This document shows, piece after piece, positions 11,062 through 21,656 of a stretch of 64,000 nucleotides of DNA. The notes below the pieces were generated by a model. That model was not told the DNA's origin. It worked only from the letters and a program-made list of their open reading frames with translations, and searched no databases. Each line of letters begins with the position of its first letter. Position 1 is the stretch's first letter. A program made the position numbers and the translations under genes. Where the stretch lies: NCBI GenBank assembly GCA_947652605.1, contig OX393577.1:67108108-67172107 (forward strand), read 5' to 3'. Origin of the DNA: Elmis aenea. Its lineage: Eukaryota; Arthropoda; Insecta; Coleoptera; Elmidae.

Positions 11062-14000
11062 ATAAGCTACAAAAAGAAATACATGATGAATAATGATAAA
11101 AACGAGTTTCTTTATATTTCATTTCGCTTCGTCTCTCGCAAATTTCAATATACATCGCTGATCTCACGCAAAAATACAATACTTAAACAAACTAGAGCCT
11201 CCGAAATTCCAATTTTACGTTTTTAGCGTTTTTCCTATACAGCTGAATGTGACTTCACACAATTTTCCCGTGCCGTACTCGTAATATTCTGAACGCTAGG
11301 GGATGTGGGACCTCTTAGCTATTAAGAAACAAAAATGGTGTTTGCGTTATCTCGGTTGAGTGTTTTATATGCAAGACGCTGGGGTTCCACTTTCCCCATA
11401 TGTGTGACTTACGGTGGTGAAAATCGAAAAAGATCCTGCTCTAGAATCGTCAAGTACACTTGAAGTTTCTATATAATACCCGGAACAAGTTTCAAATGCT
11501 TTTGAAACTATAGTAAGATGTCTTTGGCCGTCGATAATAAATTGTTAAAACAGATTTTTTTTTAGATTCAGTAATTATTTTTCCTTTGCTTTTTTATTTA
11601 ATCAGAAATACATGTGGCTCCTCTCAGTCAACTTTTGTGTGGTCATGGTGTGTGTTCAGAAGTCACTGCTTGGACAAATTTGTCCCAAGCCCTTCTATGA
11701 AATAAAGTAAAAGCTAAAAATTTTAAACTTTGTATACATATATTTTTAAGCCATAGCAACAAATTTTTATACGTGACACATAATTTACTTCATTAGCCAA
11801 AAGTAGCATTGAAAGGGTTAAATCTCATTGTTCTTAAAATTTCATAAATGCAATTAATTTATTCCAACTTTCATATACACGTTAAACTTAATTAACAATT
11901 GTCCAACCCTCAATTTGATCAGATAACGATACCTCAAAAATAAAAATGGCAAAAAGGTTAACTAAAAAGTAAAAATATTTCCATTTTTAAACTAATACAA
12001 TTATTTAAATATCGAACAACCAAGATTGTCATATTAAAACCATCACCCTGTATATGCAACACTCTTCAAATGCATACATTTCAATCGCTTAGCTTTGTGT
12101 ACGAACTTTGTTTTATGTAACATTTGCTGAACGTGGCATTAATACCGAAACGCGCAAATACTGACATTTAAACAACATTAAGTAACATAATGTTGGTTTA
12201 AGAAAGTTTAAATGTACAAAAAAGTTGTAAAACAACTCAAAACTGTTTTAGGTACATTAAGAAGTGTAGTAGCAGTCCGTTATAATTCGCAATAATATTT
12301 GTGCTTGATATAACCGTAAAAGTTTTTATTTGTGTTTTCTGTCACATTAAAAAGTTAAAATTTACGTCAAGGAAGACGACAACAGTCGTACATAGTTAGT
12401 ATTTCTTTTCCAGGCCATAAAAATACATATTTCAGCCTTCAGTGAAATTTATTTTATCGTTAAGTTTCCTAGTCATTATATTTTCTATGCGTGTATTTTA
12501 AATGTGTAAAATATGGCTTATTTTATTATATAACTAACTGAAAAACTTTCGTTGCCTTGCAAGAGTCAAAGACAACTTTAAGCATATTCCATAGATCATG
12601 AAAAATGTATGTTAGGACGATTTTATTAACTTTTATAAACTGCTATCAAGAAACTTATGGTTATTTTATTTAATAAGTTATTAAATTTGTTAGCTCAGGT
12701 TTTAGAACCAGGAAACTTGTACAAATCAGAAGCCATTTTAACGTTAAAGAATAAAGAAATGTTTTTGTTTTAAATCATACACTAATAACAAAATAGCAAT
12801 TTACCGAAAATTGCCACACTTTTAAGTTTGAGAACCTATTGAATACATTTTATTTCACTGATAAGTTTTAGTAGAAGTTACTAACAATAGAACACGTTTT
12901 AAATAGTTTGTAAAAATACTTTTAAGTCGTTCTTTGGGAATTTGATACTCCTTAAGAAAGCATTTCCCAATTTTTTTGAAAATAATGTAACATCTGGCAT
13001 AACAATTACTTCTTGTGTTACAAGAAAACAATGTAAAGTTTGAGCTATCGAAATGACTTCGAAAATAAAATTGCGCCATTCCATATAACAATTACTTATT
13101 GGGTAACACTGATATAAAGCAACCACTAGAAAAATTTATTCACGAAGGAAGTCTCATCTTAGCCTCATTTTAAACCTCAATAAAATCCTTTTCATTTTGT
13201 CTCCGAAAGACTTAGTCTTAAACAACAATTTCTAAGTAAGAAAAATAAGATAAAAACTGAATACTGTGTGGTTTGAGCACATATATTAAGATAGCTTATG
13301 TTCACTGAACCGTAATCTACCCAATTTAGCCATCATACTGAATATGTGCATACTGTTAACAGAACACGGGACTACGGATTCTCTATTGAAATTCAAATCA
13401 GTGCGGCCATGGCACGCTATGTATTTATGTGACACATCGCGTTACTGCATCACTAACTAAACTGTAACTAACTTTAGAAGATTAAACAACTTGTGAACTT
13501 GTATTGTGAACGCTATGTTCACCGTAAAATCTATAGTAAATGTGTGGTACTTCGACAACCACAACAATGGAAATAAATATTTGGGATGTATGCAAGTAGA
13601 GCGTCAGCCTTCGACAACATTTCGTATGTCTTATTATACTTGTTAGGTTACAAGCAAAATGTGAAAGGGGGCATTCATTGTATGAGATTCTTTGAAATTC
13701 TATTCACTACCAGAAGTTGTCCAGTGTAATAAACGTCAAAATTTACTACGACAGTATTCATGTAATACCTAAACATCATAACTTTCGACCCTTTTATTGC
13801 AAACACCCACTTTTCCTCATTTTCTAAAAATGTTTATCAACTTGCCAACAAGGCCAAATGAATAAGTTTATGTGTGGAATTAAATATCCCCTATTTCATT
13901 GTTTGTCTTCAACCTCCTCAAGTTAAACAAAGCTTTCTTGTGGTAAAATCAACGCAAAACCATAAAACTGCTCGATGATTAAGATTAAAGAAAAACTAAA

Positions 14001-14489
14001 TAAGATTAACAAGATTAAAAACTCACTATCAACAAGACGGAGCAAACTGTAAACTTAAATTTAAAAAACAATAAAGATGAACAATAAAAAGTCACTTTTC
14101 ATGTAAATATTTTGGTGGTTGCAATATCCAAATATGCAAAATTTCCCATTAATTTTGCTCTATGCAAAACATAAAATTTCCATTTTAAATGTCGCATAAT
14201 GATCTGATCAATTACCACTCACATTAAACTTTTTGTACGTTCCATTTACAGCATAGCATTGTAATAAACTCGTTAGCCCATTGAGGTATGTATCGACTAT
14301 TCAAAATCATATTGAAAATGAATACTATAATGAAAGCCGCATTGAACAAAGACAATTTTCGACATTTAGTTACCTGGAGGCACTTTCTGGAGTATCTATT
14401 TGAAGAATAAGTTAAAATCAATAGAACCAAAAAGTTTCATGTTAAATTTTATATAATTTTCGGTATCAAATATTTAAAAAAATACTGGC
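11062..14489. other. Long spacer, no recognised gene
   Basis: AT-rich sequence. A CACCCTGTATATG terminus near 12045 marks one end of a decayed mariner-type element. Minus-strand ORFs at 12855-13126 and 14224-14430 have no recognisable domain and no convincing exon neighbours. Nothing else can be supported. Confidence 0.4.
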
Positions 14490-14826
14490 TAATCGGAGGG
14501 AATTCCTCTCTGTCCCTACATAATAAACTTTTGCTATATAAGCAAATTTTAAAGCCTGTATGGACATATGGGATACAGCTATGGAGATGCAGAGCTAATT
14601 CCAGAACAAAACATTAAGGAACATCGCTGATGCACCTTGGCATTGCAGAAATAGTGACATACATCGGGACCTCAACATGGGCACTGTAACCAACACCATT
14701 AAAAAGTTTGCCAAAAGCCACGGAGAAGGGCTTCATCAACATGTAAACGTCGAGGCGATCCAGCTCCTGGACACTACAGGATTAGTAAGAAGATTTAAAA
14801 GCGTTAAACCTTTTGAGTTAGTTTAA
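14490..14826 (+). pseudogene. Jockey-like LINE ORF2 C-terminal fragment
   Basis: The sense strand encodes LSLHNKLLLYKQILKPVWTYG then IQLW, the SxxxKLxLYKxxLxPxxTYGxxLW block of Jockey-clade reverse transcriptases. After a frameshift it continues KTLRNIADAPWHCRNSDIH, RDLNMGTVTNTIKKFAKSH and VNVEAIQLLD, ending at a TAA at 14824-14826. These are C-terminal Jockey blocks. The 5' bulk of the element is missing; the sequence down to about 15010 may be its 3' UTR. It is a typical 5'-truncated insertion. Confidence 0.82.
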
Positions 14827-16518
14827 GCAAAAGATAAAAAGCAGAGACTGTGCGGTAGTGTGCACGTTAATAATTAGTGTACTTATATTATATTAACAAA
14901 CTAAGGTCTACTATTGGATAAACGTTAAACTAAGTTTGAACATTATTAATTTAGGCTAGAATGAAACTGCTCATTGGTCTCAAGGACCAGATTAAATTGT
15001 TATAAACTTTATTAGGGTTTTAATTTTAAAAAAAATATTAAATTTAAAATATAACAGGCATTTTGTTTTAGTAGTTATAGTTTTTGTGCTATTTTATTGA
15101 AGTAAGACGAAAGTACATTTAATATTAGCAATGAACATTCCTTATCTCCTGTCCACACGATTACAAAATTTAAATCGCCCCAACTAAACATTTTTTTATG
15201 TGCTATAGGGTTTTCTTTTTATTACTAGCAGTTTATAATATTGGAATTAATCTATCGAAATATTCTCAAAGAATGCGAACCGATATACTTTGATATGATA
15301 TATTACTCTGTGTTGCCAAGAATACAAATTAAAATCGACCGATATAAGATAGAAAATTGCTCCACACATTCTAAAATTCCTTCTTTAGTTTCTCATAAGT
15401 ATGCTTAAATTTAATCGAAATCTTATGTGCAGTTTTAAAACTAAAATAACAAATTAAAACAATGATAAACAAAAAGTTACATTTACTTGTGTTACTTTAC
15501 AATAGAATTTTTTTTCATTTGCACGATTTTTTGGCGTTAATAGAAGCTAAAACTGTTAACTCTTGTTTTAAAAAAAGTTTCTTAAACAACTAAGAAGTAA
15601 ATAGTCTATCATTTCTATAAGAGATTCGTTACACAAAGATCCGTAATTTTTAATTAAACTTATTTATATTACATAGTGCTTTGATTCAATACTCCATTCT
15701 CTACTGCAAAACCTTAATATTTAAAAAAGTGTCTGTGTATTATGCACTTCCTGTCGTCTTTGTTGCCTGGAGTTAATTCCATTACTTATAAAAAGGATTT
15801 AAGATTTAGATATAGCGAATTTGCACAACACTCATTGGTTTTTATTACTTCCGCAACTCAAAGAGAAATTTCTTCGTTAGTAAAATACAGTGGCAAGAAA
15901 GTCCAATAATAAGTTAAGTATTATGTATTGCGAAAAGTGCTGTTCCATAAAACGTTAACTATTTGATACAGAGACGTTTTAGCAGTAACGTAATTTAAAT
16001 TTAAATTTTGAAAAAGATTTAGGGTTTAAGAATTGTATTTTCATTAGAAATGTCAGTCATGAATATTTTTCTTTCTTTAAGTTTTTTGATACAGAGAAAT
16101 CTACACATATGTGTGCCTGGCACAAGTATTTCCAAAAAAAGTTTTTAACAATTCGAAAAATAATAGTTATTTATAAATTTGATAATAATCTTTATTGCAA
16201 ATACAAAGACCAACAATTAGCTTTACAAATTTTTCATTGCGTCAAATAATGCAGTACTTATAACTGTTTTTCAGTATTAGTTTATTATTTTCATTAATAT
16301 AACTGTTAATTAGTGTAACTAATTATTATAACTAAGATAAAGAACAAAACAAATGATCAATTAATATTGAAATTTTTTTTTTAATAGGTACATATAATTC
16401 CAAAGTAAATTTATGGATTACTTAATTTATATTTAGAATTGCTAGCGACATATAGCGTCATTTTCTTTAAGTATATAAGGTTTAAAACTATTCTTAAGAA
16501 CTGTATAATAGCCTGCTG
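14827..16518. other. AT-rich spacer
   Basis: The first 180 bp may be the 3' UTR of the LINE fragment just upstream. No gene, repeat array or transposon end was identified in the rest. Confidence 0.4.
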
Positions 16519-16776
16519 ATGAAGAAAATAGGAATGCATTTTGTGAAAAAATGCAAGAACTTGCAAATAATGATCGTCGATTTATTTCATCAGTTTTGTT
16601 TCACAGACGAATGCACTTTCACGTTAAACAATGAACCAAATGTTTAAAACATTCAATATCAGGTAATCCTAGAATTAATATTTCCACGAGAACTCAGTAT
16701 CCTCAAAAAGTTAATATTTGGGCTAGAATTTTTAATAACAAAATTATTGGTCCATTTGAAATTAAAGGTAGTTGGT
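16519..16776 (+). pseudogene. Decayed DUF4817-group mariner transposase core
   Basis: The + strand first reads RNAFCEKMQELANNDRRF. One frame over it reads FTDECTFTLNNEPNV, which contains the first catalytic Asp of the DDE domain (family pattern FSDEATFxLNGxVNR). After another shift it reads RTQYPQKVNIWARIFNNK then IIGPFEIKG, matching the TxYPQKVNVWAGxxGxxIxGPxFxxG block. Two or more frameshifts and the missing N and C termini make it a fossil. It belongs to a different lineage from the DD41D copies. Confidence 0.72.
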
Positions 16777-16994
16777 AATTTATGTTCAAATACCTTCTTT
16801 AAATTTAATTATGCCAATAGATAGCACTTCGAAAATAGTTTTAGTTTTTACTGTAACTCTAATTTTAGGTATAATTTTTGAAAATCAAAAATTGTGCAAT
16901 AATTTTCACAGCTAATTAAAGTGTTCTATTAACTATAATCAATTCACATGCACCATTATGACGTTTAGAAACATTTTCAGTAGATAACAGCAGT

Positions 16995-17284
16995 AATTTC
17001 GTCAGTCGTTGTTCGTCGGTCGCCATTCGTCGGTCGCCATTCGTCGGTCGCCGGCCGTCGATCGCCGTTCGTCGGCCGTCGTTCGCCGGTCGTCGTTCGT
17101 CGGTCGCCGTTCGTCGGTCGTCGTTCGTCGTTCTTCGGTTGTCAGTCGTCGTTCGACGATCGCCGTTCGTCGGCCGTCGTTCGTCAGTCGTCGTTCGTCA
17201 TTCGTCGGTCGTCGGCCGTCGTTCGTCGGCCATCGTTCGACGGTCATCGGCCGTCGTTTAACGGTCGCCATTCGTTCGTCAGTT
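16995..17284. repeat. GC-rich heptamer minisatellite, about 40 units
   Basis: The block consists of tandem 7-mers of the form GTCGTTC / GTCGGTC / GCCGTTC / GTCGGCC, consensus GYCGNYC, with point variants such as GTCATTC and GACGATC. About 40 units fit between 16995 and 17284. Because 7 is coprime to 3 and few units form stop codons, long ORFs appear on both strands (17002-17271 minus, 17009-17290 plus), each encoding a repeating heptapeptide. I take these as artefacts of the repeat. The block is strongly CpG-rich within AT-rich DNA. Confidence 0.9.
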
Positions 17285-18240
17285 TTTTAATTTATTTACA
17301 TACAATTTACACATATAAATAAACAAGTTTTTTTAAAGAAAAAAGGTATCTTGGTTACCAATCTAAAAAGCTAATTTTTTTGTCTGTCTGATGGTGTAAA
17401 AATCCAATATGGCGGCCATAAGAAATAAAAAAGTTGACTATCGCAACTTGAAATCTAGAAGGCTTAGAAAATTTCTGTTGACGTCATCAAAATCAGGACG
17501 GTCAAAAACATACAGTTACCAAGTTTAAATTAGATAGTGTCAGTGGTAGGGAAAATAATAATATTTTTCTAAAATCACATTTTTTAGTTTTTTTGTAATA
17601 AATCAAAAACGAATCAAAATGTCCAGGATTTTTTTTCAGATTCTTAATCGCCATAAAAATGTGCAACTTTTCTCTGATCTAACCAACCTTGTATCTCTTA
17701 CCGTTTCCAAGATAGCAATGGTGAGCATCGAAAAAAGCACCACCCTGTATATCATAATGTATGTAGCGTTATATAACGTTATATAACATAACAATTCATT
17801 TTTTTAATGTTATTTATAACGTTATGTAACGAAAACAAATAATAAATAACGTTATATGATAACGTAACGATTTAAAACGTTATTCCATCCCTGGTTATCA
17901 CATGCTTTTAACAAATTTACTCAAGTTTCTGTTTAACGAAGAAAAATTGTGTTTTTTCCTGATCTGTTTGTAATAAAAATGTTTTTTTTTTCCATCTGAA
18001 ACGTTTCTGCCATATTATCTTCTGGGTTTGGCAAAAGCCCCCCATTTTTCCCAAAGTATCTGTCCAACGTACAAAAATATGTGTGCGAGGGTTGTCTTCT
18101 TTCTGGACATGTTTCTGCATATCGTTGATGTTGATTAGTTGTCATGGAAACAAGTTTCTAATTTAAATCACCCTGTACATTCCTTGAGATTATTTTTAAA
18201 ATGGAAGGGAAGTAATAGTTTTGTAACTTTTTTTTTCCAG
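17285..18240. other. Spacer or 5' intron of the zinc-finger gene, with transposon debris
   Basis: This holds a decayed element ending in CACCACCCTGTATATC near 17735-17752, an AT-rich palindromic tract at 17757-17880 built of repeated TAACGTTATATAACG words, and another CACCCTGTACATT end near 18168. Because the exon at 18241 opens with a splice acceptor, at least part of this interval is probably intron. No upstream finger-encoding exon was found. Confidence 0.5.
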
Positions 18241-20566
18241 GGGTTAAGCCTTATGGTTGCAAGACGTGCGGCAAACGGTTTGCCCATTCCTTCGTACTTT
18301 CAACACACATGCGGATACATACAGCAGAACGACCGTATGTGTGTTCATCTTGTGGCAAGACGTTCGTATACGCCCATAATCTTGCAATACACACACGCAC
18401 ACATACTGGAGAACGGCCGTATCCTTGTATCCAGTGCCCCAAAGCTTTCAGTTCCAGTTCTACGCTTTCGGCACATATGATGACCCATACAGGAGAAAAA
18501 CGGTGAGTAACAGCCATAAAATAACTTCAGCTATACAGGGTGGACCAAATTAACATACAGGGTGTCCCAGATTACATTTCCAGCATGGGGATCTCGCTTA
18601 TTATAATAAACAGGTTTGTTTAAATTAGATGAATTATTCCTTAGTATGAGAGGAGCCACAATCAATTTTTAAAAGTACAAAATTCCTCGTGCTTCAGATG
18701 TTATAAATAGCAAAAAATGCGAAAATGTCGAATTTCTTTTTTCTTTCATAACTTTTTTGTCTTAATCGATAAAACAATTTTATTTGTACTTTCTTAAGGT
18801 ACTTTTTAATGGAGAATGTAACTGTTATTTTAGATTTTTTTTAACACCTACGATTTTCGAGATATTACCATTAATTTCATTTTTTCTTATGGGCCGCGAA
18901 GTTTACTATGAAATAGTCAAATGTGTTTTTTTTTCCTGGTTTAAATGAGATATTACTTGCTATACCTATTTTTATAAATAAGTCACAAAATGAAAAAAAA
19001 TCATATTTTACCCATCACTTATCAAGCTATCTATGAAAATAAAAACAAAAAACAACTAATTAAATGTCAAATGACAGTTACCATTTGTCTACGGTATCAT
19101 TTATTAGAATTTCATATTATTGTTGTGTAATTCGATAGTTTTTGTAGTAATTGTTATAATGATGGCTACATTTAAAAATAGCGAAAAATTTGACATGTTG
19201 AGATGCTACATTCTTTACCATAAAATCTGTGTAGAAGCTGAGCGAATATACTTAGAGCTATATCCTGAGAAAAGGCAACAAAAGGTGCTTACTAACAGAA
19301 ATTTGGAAATAAATTTAAAAGAATACGGTTTTTTCGAGAAACCAACCAAAAATCCAAAACAAATCAATAAAAAATTAGAATTATCTATTTTACAGTTTCT
19401 GTTGCAAAGAATGTAGCATTTCAACATTTAAAATTTTTAATTAGTTGTAAATGTGCCCATAATTGTATTATAACAAATTTGCTACAAAGACTATCGAATT
19501 ACACAACAATGCTATAAAATTCTAATAAATGATACCACCACACAAATAGTAACTATCATTTGACATTTAATTAGCTGTTTTTTGTTTTTATTTTCATAGA
19601 TAGCTTGATAAGTGATGGGTAAAGTAAGATTTTTTTTCATTTTGTGATTTATTTATAAAAATAGGTATAGCAAGTAATATCTCATTTTAAACGAGGAAAA
19701 AAAAGCACATTTAACTACTCCATAGCCAACTTCACGGCCCATAACAAAAAATGAAATTAAGGGTAATATCTCGAAAATGGTAGGTGTTTAAAAAAATCTA
19801 AAATAACAGTTACATTCTCCATTAAAAAGTACTTTCAGAAAGTACAAATAAAATTGTTCCAATGATTATGACAAAAAAATTATGAAAGAAAAAAGAAATT
19901 CGATATTTTCATATTTTTTGCTATAACATCTGAAGCACAAGGAATTTTGTACTTTTAAAAATTGATTGTGGCTCCTCTTATACTAAGGAATAATTCATCT
20001 CATTTAAACAAACCTGTAACTCTTATAATAAACGAGATTTCCATGCTGGAAATGTAATCTGGGACACCCTGTATACTATATGCTGCAATGTACATTTATA
20101 CAGCTTATGGTGAAAAGTCTAGCAAAATTTATTTTGTTTTAGATTCGTTTGCAGTGTATGTGGCAAACGAGTCGCTCGCTCAGGAGACTTGGCCATACAT
20201 ATGCGTACCCATACGGGAGAACGTCCATACGCCTGTACCCTGTGCCCTAAACGTTACAGAATGTCCTGCCATCTTACGGCTCACATGAAATCCCATACAG
20301 GTAATAAAAATCGTTCGCCGGACTATTTTTTTTTTTACAAAGTCTTTATAGGTGAGAAAAATCACGTGTGCGCTATATGTGGCAAGGCGTTTGCAGATGC
20401 TCGCGTTTTACGTTCACACATGACGACGCATACAGGAGAACGTCCCCACATCTGCTCGTTTTGTGGACGTACGTTCGCTCATTCTAGTACGCTCTCGAGC
20501 CACCGAAAAACGCATTTACAGGAACAGCAACAGCTAGATGTAACTAGCAATTGTATTTCTACTTAA
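18241..20566 (+). CDS. C2H2 zinc-finger protein, last three exons (5' partial)
   Basis: A nuclear DNA-binding protein is likely; targets cannot be told. Three exons are readable: 18241-18502, 20143-20300 and 20352-20566 (stop TAA). They join in frame at HTG linkers: ..HTGEK-R|FVCSVC.. and ..KSHTG|EKNHVC... The joined exons encode seven C2H2 fingers: [60 protein letters not shown] and [10 protein letters not shown], each ending in H-x3-H. They are separated mostly by TGERP linkers (TAERP between fingers 1 and 2). A short tail with QEQQQL follows the last finger. The first exon begins after TTTTTTTTCCAG with two bases that complete a Gly codon, so upstream exons exist but were not found. The first intron contains a 1.5 kb foldback transposon. 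AATAAA at 20789-20794 is the likely polyadenylation signal. Orthology is not resolvable. Confidence 0.88.
18558..20071. mobile_element. Foldback mariner-type element with about 600-bp inverted arms
   Basis: Termini are CAGGGTGTCCCAGATTACAT on the left and its complement on the right, flanked by TA (18556-18557 and 20072-20073). The inverted arms run from the ends to about 19160 and from about 19468, roughly 600 bp each with scattered mismatches and small indels. The unique centre of about 300 bp carries the N-terminal part of a transposase. The whole 1514-bp element lies in an intron of the zinc-finger gene. A related left arm occurs at 63222. Confidence 0.88.
19159..19416 (+). pseudogene. 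Transposase N-terminal HTH (DUF4817-like) remnant
   Basis: The open frame [20 protein letters not shown] continues to [13 protein letters not shown] and [13 protein letters not shown]. This matches the DUF4817 N-terminal helix-turn-helix of insect mariner-type transposases (pattern ATFxNxEKFDMLxCY...YLExYPxRRQ). The frame stops 85 codons in; there is no DDE domain. It lies in the unique centre of the foldback element and overlaps the left arm at its start. Seen directly: an open frame; family match: from memory of the family pattern; function as a DNA-binding-only product: inference. Confidence 0.7.
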
Positions 20567-21656
20567 TGTTCGTGATAGTCTTTTGTTTAACTGCCGATTT
20601 ACTGTTTGTATTATCTTTTTAATTTATTTAAAACTCTATACAGCTAAAATAGACTGATTTTGCTCACGATTTACCAAATTAATGATTAATAAGTACTTGT
20701 TAGTCACAACGGTGTTTAAATGTTTTAATATGCTATTGTCAAGTTGTAAGTTCGCAAATTATTTTTAAATACATCGAAATGTACTAAAAATAAACAAATT
20801 TCAAGTGAAAAGAAAGTGGTTTTATTTAGCCATTATAATGGTTGAAATTCGGTACAGTTTAATAATTAAACAAAGGTGAAACAAAGAAATAAAAATCCGT
20901 TATTCGACTTTATGATATTTATTTAAAAAAGCAAATATTACAATTATCTGTAAATACGAAACATTTTTTTATTGAGATTCGCTACTGTTAAAAACAACAA
21001 GGTATTGCGTGCTTTGGTATCTTATCTAAAACTAACAAATTAACAAGGAATGTTGTACATAAAAAAGTGTGTATTTAGGAAAATACTTCGAAACTCTTAC
21101 TTGTTCAAGCTTAGCACTAATGATAACAGCTTTAAAAATAACTTAGCTTTTTACAAACGATTTAACAAATCTATACATTAAAAACTACGTTTATCGACCA
21201 ATTGAAAACCACCATTTCAGATTTTTGGTAGTCTAGGAATGTTTTACAAATCGGATCTCATTTCACCACCCGATGTTATAGAAATATCCATTGGATTAAC
21301 ATTCGATTGACTACTCTGTAGCGCTTGTGTTGTATATGCTACGATACTCAGAAACACTCTCGAATTGAACAGTGAAATAATAGTAAATATAACGAAAAAT
21401 ACAATATCTGTTGATTCATTAAGGAAAAAAAAGGATCACATGCAAATTTAGTTTATGTATGGATCAAAAAGGATACGAATCATTACTTTCTCCCATTTTT
21501 CCACCATATAAAGTTCAGTTACCAGTAAATATCGGAAAAACCAATATTCAATAAACTTTTTAATACTTTTGTACATTATCACAAATTAACTGCACTTTAC
21601 AACACGCAATGTTAAGGTTAAGTTGTGTTAAAAAAAATCCCTACAATTTAAAAAAC
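20567..21656. other. Zinc-finger 3' UTR and intergenic region before DCPS
   Basis: The polyadenylation signal of the zinc-finger gene is near 20789. The remainder up to the DCPS start is AT-rich with no recognised feature; the DCPS promoter should lie in the last few hundred bases, but no core element stands out. Confidence 0.45.

Noticed and set aside
10099..11226. Plus-strand ORFs of 80-107 codons
   Set aside because: They are antisense shadows of the mariner transposase gene.
12855..13126. Minus-strand ORFs possibly forming an exon
   Set aside because: An acceptor-like TTTTTCTAG precedes them, but no domain, no partner exon and no downstream donor with frame continuity were found.
14224..14430. 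68-aa minus-strand ORF with a hydrophobic stretch
   Set aside because: Looks superficially like a membrane protein exon, but AT-rich DNA readily encodes Phe/Ile/Leu runs and nothing supports it.
17002..17290. Two overlapping 89-93 codon ORFs on opposite strands
   Set aside because: Both are translations of the heptamer minisatellite; low-complexity Arg/Ser/Thr heptapeptides with no start context or family.
17917..18145. Minus-strand ORFs opposite the zinc-finger gene
   Set aside because: No recognisable domain; likely chance frames in intron or spacer.
18139..18517. Alternative-frame ORFs over the finger exon
   Set aside because: The C2H2 frame clearly fits; others are shadows.
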